DNA of 64,000 nucleotides from Virgibacillus subterraneus (lineage in GTDB: Bacteria; Bacillota; Bacilli; Bacillales; Amphibacillaceae): contig NZ_FOEH01000001.1 of NCBI RefSeq assembly GCF_900110695.1, positions 930,001 through 994,000 of the forward strand, read 5' to 3'. The translations under genes and the position numbers were made by a program. Under the pieces are notes generated by a model. It did no database searches. It had not been told where the DNA came from and was given only the letters and a program-made list of their open reading frames with translations. Below, piece by piece: positions 16,847-25,462 of this stretch. Every line of letters starts with the position of its first letter. The first letter of the stretch is position 1.

Positions 16847-17581
16847 ATGTCTGCAAATAAATTAGATCATAACTCAAATAAGGCTTTATATCTTCAAATT
16901 AAGGATGTATTGGTTAAACGCATTCAGGATGGTGTGTGGGGAGAACAAACACTGATCCCAACCGAACGGGAATTAATGAAAGAATTTGATGTAAGCCGAA
17001 CGACTATTAGGCAAGCGATTTCTGTTCTTGTACAAATCGGATTACTGGAAAAAACACAAGGCAGAGGTACGTTTGTTAAACCTCAGAGATTAGTAGGGAG
17101 TTTAGGCCGCCTTAAAGGATTTGCTGAGGAGGTAGTTGAAAAAGGTCAAATTCCTCAATCAAAACTGATACGAACGGAATTTAGTGATATGCTATTTACT
17201 GAAAAATCAATGTTAGCTGTTAAGGAAGATCAACCTATTCTTTTAATAGAAAGAATCCGGTTTGCTGATGATATGCCAATTGCTTTGGAGCGAACGTGCT
17301 GGCCATATAATATTGGGAGTATTTTAATGCAATACGACCTGAATGCAGCAAGGTATTATGAAATTTTAGAGAACCACAATATCTATCTTCATAAGGCAAG
17401 CGAAAAAATTTATGCGATTAATGCAACGCAGGACGAGGCAGATTTACTGGGTATAAGGCCCGGTGAGGCGATGCTTGAGATGAATCGTTTAAGTTTTGGT
17501 ATGAACAACCACCCGATTGAATATACGAAAACAAAATATCGCAGTGATCAGTATCATTATGATATTGAGTTAAACAGATAA
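16847..17581 (+). CDS. GntR/HutC-family transcriptional regulator with UTRA domain
   Basis: A 244-residue DNA-binding regulator. The N-terminal winged helix shows PTERELMKEFDVSRTTIRQAIS and GLLEKTQGRGTFV (to about residue 78); a C-terminal UTRA effector domain follows with LLIERIRFADDMPIALE and IEYTKTKYRSDQY. The ATG at 16847 is preceded by AAAGGAGAT and lies 4 nt after the kinase stop. UTRA domains usually bind a sugar phosphate or similar metabolite. Its place inside the operon makes it the likely local repressor of the transporter and catabolic genes. Confidence 0.9.
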   Translation: MSANKLDHNSNKALYLQIKDVLVKRIQDGVWGEQTLIPTERELMKEFDVSRTTIRQAISVLVQIGLLEKTQGRGTFVKPQRLVGSLGRLKGFAEEVVEKGQIPQSKLIRTEFSDMLFTEKSMLAVKEDQPILLIERIRFADDMPIALERTCWPYNIGSILMQYDLNAARYYEILENHNIYLHKASEKIYAINATQDEADLLGIRPGEAMLEMNRLSFGMNNHPIEYTKTKYRSDQYHYDIELNR

Positions 17582-17597
17582 AGGAGGTAAGTTAAAA

Positions 17598-18494
17598 ATG
17601 CCTTTTCTGAATGGCAAGCTATTATTAGATCATGCTTATAGAAATGGTTATGGAATAGGTGCTTTTAGTGCACACAATGCCGAAACTGTTCAAGCTATAA
17701 TTGAAGCGGCAGAAGAGGAACAGTCACCTGTTATGATTCAGGTAGGACAGAAAGTTATTCAAACCTTAGGCATGGATCCAATGAAATTATTAATTGATTG
17801 GTATGGGAGGGATACCACCGTTCCAATTACTAATCATCTTGACCATAGCAGTGATTTTCAACAAACGATGAAAGCGATCCAATTAGGGTTTCAATCCGTT
17901 ATGTTTGATGGCTCGTCCTTATCATTTGTTGAAAATACAGCGTTAACTAAAAAAGTTGTGGCTATAGCCAGGGCGCTTAACATTGGTTCAGAAGGTGAAA
18001 TTGGAAAAATTGGAGGAACAGAAGATGATATAACTGTTCATGAAAAAGATGCCCTAATAACTACAACAGAAGAAGCTGTTTCATTTGTACAAGAAACGGA
18101 TGTGGATTATTTAGCAGTATCTATTGGCACTGCACATGGTCTTTACAAGGCAGAACCAAAAATACGTTTTGAAAGATTACAAGATATAACAGAAGCTGTA
18201 CGACGGCCAATTGTTTTGCATGGTGGTTCTGGTGTACCTGATGAGCAAATAGAAAAGGCTATTTCATTAGGTGTTGCTAAAATTAACGTGGATACCGAAT
18301 TGAGGCAGTCTTTCACTTACGGTATTCAAAAAGTGTTCGAGGAGAACCAGCAGGAATTTGTACTCGCTAATTCACTTGGGACAGGTAAAACCTATATGAA
18401 AGAGAAAGTAAAAGAAAAAATAAATCTATTTGGGAGCCAGAATAAGGCTGCGGATGTCCTTCAAAATTATTCCATTCCGGCGTGTCGACTGTAA
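17598..18494 (+). CDS. class II (metal-dependent) ketose-bisphosphate aldolase
   Basis: A 298-residue FbaA/GatY/KbaY-family aldolase. Asp82 and the zinc ligand His83 lie in NHLDHSSDF. SVMFDGSSL, GEIGKIGG, a second zinc His in SIGTAHG and the third in VLHGGSGV are all present, as is the phosphate site INVDTELR. AAGGAGG precedes the ATG. It would split the (bis)phosphorylated ketose from the kinase into dihydroxyacetone phosphate and an aldehyde. It is unlikely to be the housekeeping Fba because of its operon. Confidence 0.88.
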   Translation: MPFLNGKLLLDHAYRNGYGIGAFSAHNAETVQAIIEAAEEEQSPVMIQVGQKVIQTLGMDPMKLLIDWYGRDTTVPITNHLDHSSDFQQTMKAIQLGFQSVMFDGSSLSFVENTALTKKVVAIARALNIGSEGEIGKIGGTEDDITVHEKDALITTTEEAVSFVQETDVDYLAVSIGTAHGLYKAEPKIRFERLQDITEAVRRPIVLHGGSGVPDEQIEKAISLGVAKINVDTELRQSFTYGIQKVFEENQQEFVLANSLGTGKTYMKEKVKEKINLFGSQNKAADVLQNYSIPACRL

Positions 18495-18507
18495 GGAGGT
18501 GTATCAG

Positions 18508-19725
18508 GTGGTGAGTGAAACAAATAATAATTTTTATACTGGTTTTTTTAAGTCAGACTATTTAACAGAGAAAGATAAGTATTTATTCTCAAAAACTCCC
18601 CCTAAGTATAAATTTAATGTAATTGGTGCAGGTATGATTGGCCAGGAGCACATAAAGGTTACAATGTTGGAGGGACGGGCAAAAATCAATGGTATCTTTG
18701 ATCTTAATGAAAACAGTATAGAGAATACCTGTCATTTTTTTCGGCAGGAGTATCCGGGTAATGAATTGAAAGTTTATGATACGTTAGAAAGTGCTTGTCA
18801 GGATTCGGAAGTTGACGGGCTAATTATTTGCACCCCTAATTATACACATGTTGACATTGTTAAAGAGGCAGTTAAGTCAGGAAAACATATTTTATTAGAA
18901 AAGCCGATGGCGACAACATTAAAGGACACCTGGGAGATAAAAGAGATAGCAAAAGACTACGATTCTATTTTTCAAATTGGTCTTCAATACAGACATAAAC
19001 CTATTTATACGGAAGCCATTCACGAAATGCTGGAAAGAAATTCAGCAGGAAATATCAAAAATATAAGTATTGTAGAGCATCGTGTGCCATTTTTGGATAA
19101 GGTCAATCAGTGGAATAAATTTTCGGAATACTCTGGGGGAACACTGGTTGAAAAATGCTGTCACTACTTTGATCTATTAAACTTATTCGCACAATCGAGG
19201 CCGGAAAAAGTTTACGCAACAGGCAGCATGGATGTCAATTTTACGGATTTTTATTATAAAGGTACCAAGTCGAATATTATCGACAATGCGATGGTCACGG
19301 TAAATTACGAGAATGGCATCAAAGCCCAATTTCAGCTCTGTATGTTTGCACCTATGTTTTATGAAGAATTAACAATATGCGGTGACGGAGGCAGACTGAA
19401 AGCGTACGAAAAAGAGGATTTTTTACCTATAAACGGTGACAGAACGTATCTGGAAGTATTAAGTGGAGAAAACGGAACAGCAAAAACAGCAGTCCCCTGC
19501 TACCCAACAGTCATTCAGGGAAGTGGTCATAGTGGCGCCACATATTATGAGCACAAGTATTTTATCGATAACATAGAGGGTAATTATAAAGCAACAGCCA
19601 CAGTGGAAGAAGGTTTTTGGTCCATTGTTGTCGGGGAAGCTGCTGACCGTTCCATAAAAAACGGTGAGGTAATCAATGTAAGTAATATGTTGGAACAAGA
19701 TATTTATTCGAAACTATTGGAATGA
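18508..19725 (+). CDS. Gfo/Idh/MocA-family oxidoreductase
   Basis: A 405-residue NAD(P)-dependent dehydrogenase with the Rossmann motif VIGAGMIGQEH and the catalytic EKP motif in LLEKPMATT. SGGTLVEKCCHYFDLL lies in the substrate domain. About 35 residues precede the Rossmann fold, longer than usual. I choose GTG at 18508, 8 nt after AGGAGG; further-upstream starts would lie inside the aldolase gene. It probably oxidises or epimerises a sugar or inositol-like substrate of the same pathway, perhaps before the isomerase step. Substrate not known. Confidence 0.82.
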   Translation: MVSETNNNFYTGFFKSDYLTEKDKYLFSKTPPKYKFNVIGAGMIGQEHIKVTMLEGRAKINGIFDLNENSIENTCHFFRQEYPGNELKVYDTLESACQDSEVDGLIICTPNYTHVDIVKEAVKSGKHILLEKPMATTLKDTWEIKEIAKDYDSIFQIGLQYRHKPIYTEAIHEMLERNSAGNIKNISIVEHRVPFLDKVNQWNKFSEYSGGTLVEKCCHYFDLLNLFAQSRPEKVYATGSMDVNFTDFYYKGTKSNIIDNAMVTVNYENGIKAQFQLCMFAPMFYEELTICGDGGRLKAYEKEDFLPINGDRTYLEVLSGENGTAKTAVPCYPTVIQGSGHSGATYYEHKYFIDNIEGNYKATATVEEGFWSIVVGEAADRSIKNGEVINVSNMLEQDIYSKLLE

Positions 19726-19756
19726 TATACAACCATGTCTTTAGATAGGAGGGGAT

Positions 19757-20995
19757 ATGTTGAAATTCAGTTATATTTCGCATCTTTATTGTCCGAAATG
19801 TGGAAATACATTTGGGACCAGCGAGCAGCATCAAGTATGCACTTGTGGTTCACCTTTATTAGTAACATATGACTTGGAAAAAATGAAGAAGAATGTAGCA
19901 CCCGGTGAATGGGGTACAAGGGAACTTACATTATGGCGGTATCACGAATTACTGCCGGTTGAGGAAGAAATTAATGTCGTTTCACTGGGAGAAGGTATGA
20001 CTCCATTAATCCCGTTGCGGAAACTTGGAAATGATATGTCCATTGGAAATCTGTACATGAAGGATGAGGCATTGATCCCGACAGGTACGTTTAAGGCAAG
20101 AGGGGCAGCCGTTGGTGTATCGAAGGCAAAAGAAGTTGGCGTTAAGGAACTAGTAATGCCGACAAATGGAAACGCTGGTGCAGCATGGGGTTTATATGCT
20201 GCCAGGGCTGGTATAATAGCTACCATTGTGATGCCGACAAATGCTCCCAAAATCACCCGAAATGAAATCGCTCTATCAGGAGCCAATCTTTATTTAGTGA
20301 ATGGACTCATCAGTGATGCCGGAAAAATAGTAGGAAAAGCGGTCAAGGACTATAACCTTTACGATGCCTCTACATTGAAAGAGCCCTATCGGATTGAAGG
20401 AAAGAAAACAATGGGGCTGGAAATCGCTGAACAGCTTAATTGGAATATGCCTGATGTCATTTTATATCCAACTGGTGGCGGCGTTGGTCTGATTGGAATT
20501 TATAAAGCTCTGAACGAATTAAAGGAATTAGGCTGGGTCAAAGGAAAGCTTCCCCGATTAGTAGCTGTTCAATCAACAGGATGTGCGCCTATTGTCGAGG
20601 CATGGGAAGAAGGAAAACACGAATCTGTGTTTTGGAAGAATTCCGAAACCGTTGCATTCGGTATCAATGTCCCGAAAGCATTAGGAGATTTTCTAGTGTT
20701 AGATGCTATTTATAATACCGATGGCTGCGCGATTGCGATCGATGACGAATCGATGCTTAAGGAACAGGAGAAAGTGGCTTACATGGAAGGATGTTTTATT
20801 TGTCCAGAAGGTGCTGCTACATTTGCAGCGATTCGCAGCTTAAGAGAAAGCGGGTGGGTTGGACAGGATGAAACTGTAGTTGCTCTGAACACAGGAGCTG
20901 GTATTAAGTATCCGGATATTATTGAAGTGAGCCCGGGGATGTTGGGTAAGGAGGATTCGATTAATAAGTTGGAGCCTGTCTATAAAGGAGATTGA
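19757..20995 (+). CDS. threonine-synthase-like PLP enzyme with N-terminal zinc ribbon
   Basis: A 412-residue fold-type II PLP enzyme. Cys12, Cys15, Cys28 and Cys30 form a zinc-ribbon-like N-terminus. The PLP lysine is Lys113 in PTGTFKARG; the phosphate-binding loop is PTGGGVGLIG. AGGAGGGG precedes the ATG. Ordinary Bacillus ThrC is about 350 residues, lacks the ribbon and sits with hom and thrB, none of which is here. It could be a second threonine synthase or a paralogue with another acceptor; archaeal cysteate synthase is a known threonine-synthase relative. Its role in a sugar cluster is unexplained. Confidence 0.75.
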   Translation: MLKFSYISHLYCPKCGNTFGTSEQHQVCTCGSPLLVTYDLEKMKKNVAPGEWGTRELTLWRYHELLPVEEEINVVSLGEGMTPLIPLRKLGNDMSIGNLYMKDEALIPTGTFKARGAAVGVSKAKEVGVKELVMPTNGNAGAAWGLYAARAGIIATIVMPTNAPKITRNEIALSGANLYLVNGLISDAGKIVGKAVKDYNLYDASTLKEPYRIEGKKTMGLEIAEQLNWNMPDVILYPTGGGVGLIGIYKALNELKELGWVKGKLPRLVAVQSTGCAPIVEAWEEGKHESVFWKNSETVAFGINVPKALGDFLVLDAIYNTDGCAIAIDDESMLKEQEKVAYMEGCFICPEGAATFAAIRSLRESGWVGQDETVVALNTGAGIKYPDIIEVSPGMLGKEDSINKLEPVYKGD

Positions 20996-20996
20996 A

Positions 20997-21028
20997 GCTG
21001 CTGGTTTATAAGACTGGTGGCTTTTTTT
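20997..21028 (+). terminator. terminator of the sugar cluster
   Basis: GCTGCTGGT pairs with ACTGGTGGC (four G-U wobbles) around a 7-nt loop, followed by seven T, right after the PLP-enzyme stop. Confidence 0.75.
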
Positions 21029-21075
21029 AATGGTTTTACAAAATCTTTTTGGGGAGTAATTCTGCATATTAACGG

Positions 21076-21440
21076 ATACTTAAGGACTTGCTCGAGCGAA
21101 AAAAGGTGAAATTTGACGATGCTCATGGTAATTTCACTTTGCATACACCGGAAGTTCATTCATGACTGATTTCGAAAAGTTTGCGGAACAGAATCCCAAA
21201 TTCAGTTTTGTTCCTGTCATGATGAAAGCCGATTCAGATGAATGGGGCGGAGAGAACGGTTACATTGATGCAAAATTGTTGAAGCGTTACGTGTCAGATG
21301 TCAGCAAACCAATCTATTATCTTACCAGGCCGGCTGGTATGGTGATGGCCATGTATGACATGTTTGTTGAAGAAGGTGCGAATGCGGATGATATTCGTGC
21401 TGAGGAGTTTTCGGGGTATCGATGGTTACTTATCACTTGA
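21076..21440 (+). pseudogene. decayed ferredoxin-NAD(P)H reductase-like gene
   Basis: Two fragments of one oxidoreductase in different frames. From 21076 the sequence reads ILKDLLERKKVKF then DDAHGNFTLHTPE and stops; this resembles the FAD-domain block GDEVEF-GP-GNFTL of FNR-type reductases. From 21162 a second frame encodes ENPKFSF-like NPKFSFVPVM, then YIDAKLLKRYV, IYYLTRPAGMV and a C-terminal DDIRAEEFSGY, the normal end of the NAD-binding domain. The N-terminus and the stretch between the two are missing. No ribosome site serves either part, so it is a relic. Confidence 0.72.
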
Positions 21441-21529
21441 AACAAAGATTTTAGACTAGGTAAATTATATAATATTTCGCCTATTTTCGAATAAAATGGT
21501 ATTAACGGCATTTGCAAAGGAAGAATCTA

Positions 21530-21943
21530 ATGAACAACCTAGGAGTAAACCTGCCAATTTCATCAAATATACTCTTACGCATCTTTGAAAAAAGACTGGC
21601 CCGGCAAAATTCTGTACAGGACCTATCTATATGCATGCAAGATGATTTAATACGGTTCAGCGGCGTAGCTAAAAAGCTGATTTTTAACATGAATTTTGAA
21701 ATAGATTTAAAGCCAATACATGCGGACAAGCGAGTGCTGTATTTTCAAATTGATAGGATAACACCGCTTAATTTAGGGTGGCTGAAAAGTAAAATATTTA
21801 ACAGACCACCTTTTTTACACTATAAAAAAAATACGATAAGGATTGATTTGAATTGTATTGACAGGATTAGAGATATACCGGTTGGCAATGTAAAAGGGTT
21901 CAAAGTTAACGGAGATAAGTTATGGGTTAAATTAGGAATGTAA
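21530..21943 (+). CDS. hypothetical protein (137 aa)
   Basis: I do not recognise a family with confidence. AAAGGAAG precedes the ATG at 21530. The product is basic, without a signal peptide, and contains alternating strands ending IPVGNVKGFKVNGDKLWVKLGM. This is loosely like small beta-rich proteins that bind lipid or membrane (LmeA/DUF2993-like), but that is only an impression. The gene lies 26 nt before the next membrane-anchored protein, so the two may be cotranscribed. Confidence 0.6.
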   Translation: MNNLGVNLPISSNILLRIFEKRLARQNSVQDLSICMQDDLIRFSGVAKKLIFNMNFEIDLKPIHADKRVLYFQIDRITPLNLGWLKSKIFNRPPFLHYKKNTIRIDLNCIDRIRDIPVGNVKGFKVNGDKLWVKLGM

Positions 21944-21969
21944 TTGCCCAGTCAATTAGGAGGGGTAAG

Positions 21970-22410
21970 ATGAGGATAGTGCTGCTGTTGGTGGTCACCT
22001 TTGGTATTGGTTTTACCATATATCTTTTCATTGATAAGTCTCCTGAGGATTATGCGGTTGAGGCAATTGACATGTTTTATGCATATGAACAGGATGGGGC
22101 CTTTTCCGATTCCTGGGCAATGTTCCATCCATTAATGCAAGAAAAGTTTGATAAAGGGCACTATCTGCAGGATCGCGCGCACGTGTTCATGAATCACTTT
22201 GGGGTTACTACGTTTACTTACTCCTTGGATGAAGCAGTGGAAGTAAAGAACTGGAAAATTGAAGAAGGAGCAGAACCGATTGATCTTGTTTATAAATTGA
22301 CTGTCATACAAGAGTATAAAGGTAAATATGGCCGGTTTCATATTGTCCAGGATGTTTATGCGACGATGGTTGAAGGGGAGTGGAAAGTACTCTGGGACTA
22401 CAATAAGTGA
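21970..22410 (+). CDS. hypothetical membrane-anchored protein (146 aa)
   Basis: An N-terminal hydrophobic segment (residues 2-22) anchors or exports a small acidic domain rich in aromatic residues, SPEDYAVEAIDMFYAYEQDG to WKVLWDYNK. The alternating pattern and the end motif EGEWKVLWD recall NTF2-like extracellular domains found in Bacillus lipoproteins. There is no lipobox. AGGAGGGG precedes the ATG. Function unknown. Confidence 0.65.
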   Translation: MRIVLLLVVTFGIGFTIYLFIDKSPEDYAVEAIDMFYAYEQDGAFSDSWAMFHPLMQEKFDKGHYLQDRAHVFMNHFGVTTFTYSLDEAVEVKNWKIEEGAEPIDLVYKLTVIQEYKGKYGRFHIVQDVYATMVEGEWKVLWDYNK

Positions 22411-22468
22411 ACCTGTATTCTTCTATTAGTATGTACTAAGAAAATTGAACACTTTGACATGGTGAGGG

Positions 22469-22712
22469 GTCGAGCGACGATGCCCCAAAGTCGAGCGACA
22501 ACGCCCCAAAGTCGAGCGACAACGGACCAAAGTCGAGCGACGATGACCAAAGTCGAGCGACAATGCCTCAAATTCGAGCGACGACGCCCCAAAGTCGAGC
22601 GAACAACGGACCAAAGTCGAGCGACAACGCCTCAAAGTCGAGCGACAACGGACCAAAGTCGAGCGACAATGCCCCAAATTCGAGCGACGACGCCTCAAAT
22701 TCGAGCGGCAAT
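22469..22712. repeat. 21-bp tandem repeat array (about 11.5 units)
   Basis: Consensus unit GTCGAGCGACAACGCCCCA plus two A; GTCGAGCGAC (or TTCGAGCGAC) opens each unit and CCAAA or TCAAA closes it. Two units differ in length by one base (20 and 22). The array fills the space between two converging genes, and its last units overlap the 3' end of the minus-strand membrane protein gene. All frames are open because 21 is a multiple of 3, but no ribosome site supports a protein. Confidence 0.9.
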
Positions 22713-24380
22713 TTTATATAAATAGATTTTCCATGGGGATTCACTATTTTCGAAACTCCGCTCAAATATAAGCCCATTCTCTTCGTTATTCAAAATAGGC
22801 AGGGCAGACAACACATAGTCTCCACCTAACATAGACAGTGCCTCAGTATTTATATTGAGATTTTCCAATTCTTTGTTACTATGTTTTGTGAATCGATAAT
22901 TTTCGCCGAGCTCACTAACATACATATACAGTCTGCCGCCCCAGGTATCGAAATAATTCTTAAGATTAGAGTTTTTTTCAAGTTCGGGTGCGATTATTTT
23001 TCGGAATTTGTGCTTGTATTCTAATGGAAAACTGTTGTTATACGTATCAAGTGTATAGAATCCGTTATATTGAGCAATGGTTGGGTGCATAGCGATGCTG
23101 ACAACGCTGTATTTGGATTGGTCCTTTCCAATATAACTTTCAATCGAATCAAATAAATTCTCTGAATAAAATTCAGCAAATGTGGGAGTGCCCAGTTTAC
23201 TGTATTTATTTTCTTCATTTAAATAAAACACGATGCCACATTGCGCAACAATTAACGCTACTACTAAAACTTTTCCAAATCGGAGATGCTTCCATAGAAT
23301 CCACAATGCCAATGCAAAGCAGATATACCAAATCACTGGATCGAGAAAATGTATCCTGCTGAAGTTAAACGTGTTCAGAATCATAATTTGATCCTTTAAT
23401 ACACGCCATCCTTCCCAATACCAGAATGCGTACCAGAGTGAAATCAAGGAGTTGAATATAAATAAGCTAGGTAATATTTTCGGTTTCAGGTTACGATATG
23501 CTGCAACAAGGAACGCAACACCGATAACAGGGACGATGATTTTGGTGTGGACTGCCATGTCGTGCGTATGTCCGTTAACGAAATTATGGGAAAATAACTT
23601 CAATGTCTCTGCCAAATCATTATGTCCAAGGTTATTTTCTGTCCGGTGCGATATAAATCCATCGCTTAAAAACATGGAATAAAGTAATAAATAATTTTTC
23701 ATCAAAAAGAGAACTGTCATAGACGTAATCGCGGTAAAAAATGCCCAGTTGGACTTTTTTAATCGTATCCAATCAATTAACCAAATTACGCCCATCAGAC
23801 CTAAGAAAAATACAAATGTAAGGATAAAACTTGAGAAAAACGGCAGTAACAATAATACTAGCCAATAATATTTATTGATGTTCCACCCATGGTCGCGGAT
23901 TGTTAAAAATACATGTAAAGCAAGTGGCAGACCTGCAATTGTTAAGAGACCTGATGGCCAAAATGGCAGCAGTGCAAAACATAGTGCTGCACCAACTGAA
24001 ATTAATGGTGTTTCAATACGATTTCGAAATAAAATATACATGCCATAGAAAGCAACAAACCGCATGATTGTTTGCCCAATCGTATAAGCTGTCATCGGTT
24101 CGAAGAGTACATAAAGCCACACCATTGCATCAAATGGGGAGGCAAGTGTACTTCGTGGCAGTCCATTAATCACATTTGGAATTGTTCCTGGTGAAAATAA
24201 CTGTCCACTTTCAACGAGCAGTTTGTACCAGACAATGTTTGAGTCTAAATTGTCGTGCACGCGAATATGTGTGTCTTCACCAAGAATATAATATGGCAGC
24301 AGATAGGCGATAATCACCAGACATGCGAACGTTATTAATTTAGGTGTTGAAAAAAGCTTGTGTATGGGTGACCACATCAT
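22695..24380 (-). CDS. polytopic membrane protein (YkoS/DUF6044-like), putative GT-C glycosyltransferase
   Basis: A 561-residue protein with 11-12 predicted helices in the first ~400 residues and a C-terminal extracytoplasmic domain. The first external loop contains GEDTHIRVHDNLDSN, an acidic DN-rich motif in the position of the catalytic Asp of lipid-linked-sugar transferases such as YfhO. It resembles B. subtilis YkoS. The start overlaps the aminotransferase gene by 41 nt. The last residues AARI and the stop codon lie inside the terminal unit of the tandem repeat array. In this cluster it is the likely enzyme moving the lipid-linked sugar onto its acceptor. Confidence 0.75.
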   Translation of the reverse strand: MMWSPIHKLFSTPKLITFACLVIIAYLLPYYILGEDTHIRVHDNLDSNIVWYKLLVESGQLFSPGTIPNVINGLPRSTLASPFDAMVWLYVLFEPMTAYTIGQTIMRFVAFYGMYILFRNRIETPLISVGAALCFALLPFWPSGLLTIAGLPLALHVFLTIRDHGWNINKYYWLVLLLLPFFSSFILTFVFFLGLMGVIWLIDWIRLKKSNWAFFTAITSMTVLFLMKNYLLLYSMFLSDGFISHRTENNLGHNDLAETLKLFSHNFVNGHTHDMAVHTKIIVPVIGVAFLVAAYRNLKPKILPSLFIFNSLISLWYAFWYWEGWRVLKDQIMILNTFNFSRIHFLDPVIWYICFALALWILWKHLRFGKVLVVALIVAQCGIVFYLNEENKYSKLGTPTFAEFYSENLFDSIESYIGKDQSKYSVVSIAMHPTIAQYNGFYTLDTYNNSFPLEYKHKFRKIIAPELEKNSNLKNYFDTWGGRLYMYVSELGENYRFTKHSNKELENLNINTEALSMLGGDYVLSALPILNNEENGLIFERSFENSESPWKIYLYKIAARI

Positions 24381-25452
24381 CTACAGCCTCTTCTCCTATT
24401 CCAAAGTATAATGGTAAGCGAACAATTTTTTCACTTTCAGTTGTGGTGAACTGATCTTCACCAATAAACTTTCCAAACTTTTTCCCTGCATGTGACGAAT
24501 GTAGCGGCACGTAATGTGTTACGGCCATTATGTCATGTTTTTTAAGGTATTCAATCAGCTCCTGTTGCTGATTGGTTTTTATATAAAACATATGGGCATT
24601 GTGTTGGCATTCTGATGGGACGTGCGGAACTTCAACTTCGGGCAAATCAGTTAACCCATCGTAATATTGCTTCCATGCACGTAATCGGCTCTTATTAATC
24701 AAGTCGGCATGCTGTAATTGAACAGACAGGTATGCTGCATTTAGGTCGCTCAATAAATAGGATGAACCAACATCGCGCCATGTATATTTATCTACAATTC
24801 CTTTAAAGAATTGCTCCCGGTTTGTGCCTTTTTCCTGTAAAATTTCTGCGCGTTCGACTGCCTCAGAGTGATTTACGATTAAGGCACCACCTTCACCGCA
24901 AGTAAAATTCTTTGTTTCATGAAAGCTAATCGCACCAAAGTGTCCAATGGTACCTAGAGGCTTTCCATTGTACGAGCTGAACAGTGCCTGGGCCGCATCT
25001 TCTATAACCCATAGTCCGTAGCGATTTGCAATATCCATTATCGAATCCATATCACAGGATATACCCGCATAGTGAACAACAACTATAGCCTTTGTACGAC
25101 TGGTTATAGCTGCTTCGATTGCATCAGGTGAGATATTCATCGTATTTGGTTCGATGTCAACAAAGCGAATCGCTGTTCCTCGTAGAGCAAATGCATTAGC
25201 CGTTGAAACAAATGTGTACGATGGCATGATTACTTCATCCTTTTCGCCAACTTCCATTAACAATGTGGTCATTTCAAGTGCAGCTGTACATGATGGTGTC
25301 AGGATAACTTTCTCGCACTGCAGTCGTGCTTCAAGCCAGTCGGTACATTTTTTTCCAAACGGTCCATTGCCGGACAGCTTTGTTTGTTCAATTGCTTCCT
25401 GCATTGCTGCTGCTTCTTCTCCAATAACACATGGTTTATTAAACGGAATCAA
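24340..25452 (-). CDS. wecE: dTDP-4-amino-4,6-dideoxyhexose transaminase (WecE/RffA-like, DegT family)
   Basis: A 370-residue PLP-dependent sugar aminotransferase that begins MIPFNKPCVIGEE, close in length to E. coli WecE (376). The PLP lysine is in SFHETKNFTCGEGGAL; other marks are TPSCTAALEM and IEDAAQAL. The substrate should be dTDP-4-keto-6-deoxyglucose made by RfbAB encoded upstream. I place the start at TTG (25452) with GAGGTG upstream, since translation upstream of it lacks family similarity. With the adjacent WecD-like acetyltransferase the predicted product is dTDP-4-acetamido-4,6-dideoxygalactose (Fuc4NAc) or the gluco epimer. Confidence 0.88.
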   Translation of the reverse strand: MIPFNKPCVIGEEAAAMQEAIEQTKLSGNGPFGKKCTDWLEARLQCEKVILTPSCTAALEMTTLLMEVGEKDEVIMPSYTFVSTANAFALRGTAIRFVDIEPNTMNISPDAIEAAITSRTKAIVVVHYAGISCDMDSIMDIANRYGLWVIEDAAQALFSSYNGKPLGTIGHFGAISFHETKNFTCGEGGALIVNHSEAVERAEILQEKGTNREQFFKGIVDKYTWRDVGSSYLLSDLNAAYLSVQLQHADLINKSRLRAWKQYYDGLTDLPEVEVPHVPSECQHNAHMFYIKTNQQQELIEYLKKHDIMAVTHYVPLHSSHAGKKFGKFIGEDQFTTTESEKIVRLPLYFGIGEEAVDDVVTHTQAFFNT

Positions 25453-25462
25453 ATCTATCACC

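Noticed and set aside
22469-22712. Tandem array as a CRISPR
   Set aside because: Units are contiguous 21-mers with no unique spacers, and no cas genes are nearby.
22459-22725. Open frames on both strands through the tandem array as repeat proteins
   Set aside because: They stay open only because the unit is a multiple of three and lacks stops; no ribosome site or conserved domain.
24340-25452. Aminotransferase cluster as part of a rhamnose (rfbABCD) locus
   Set aside because: No rfbC or rfbD; the genes after rfbB are transaminase and acetyltransferase types.
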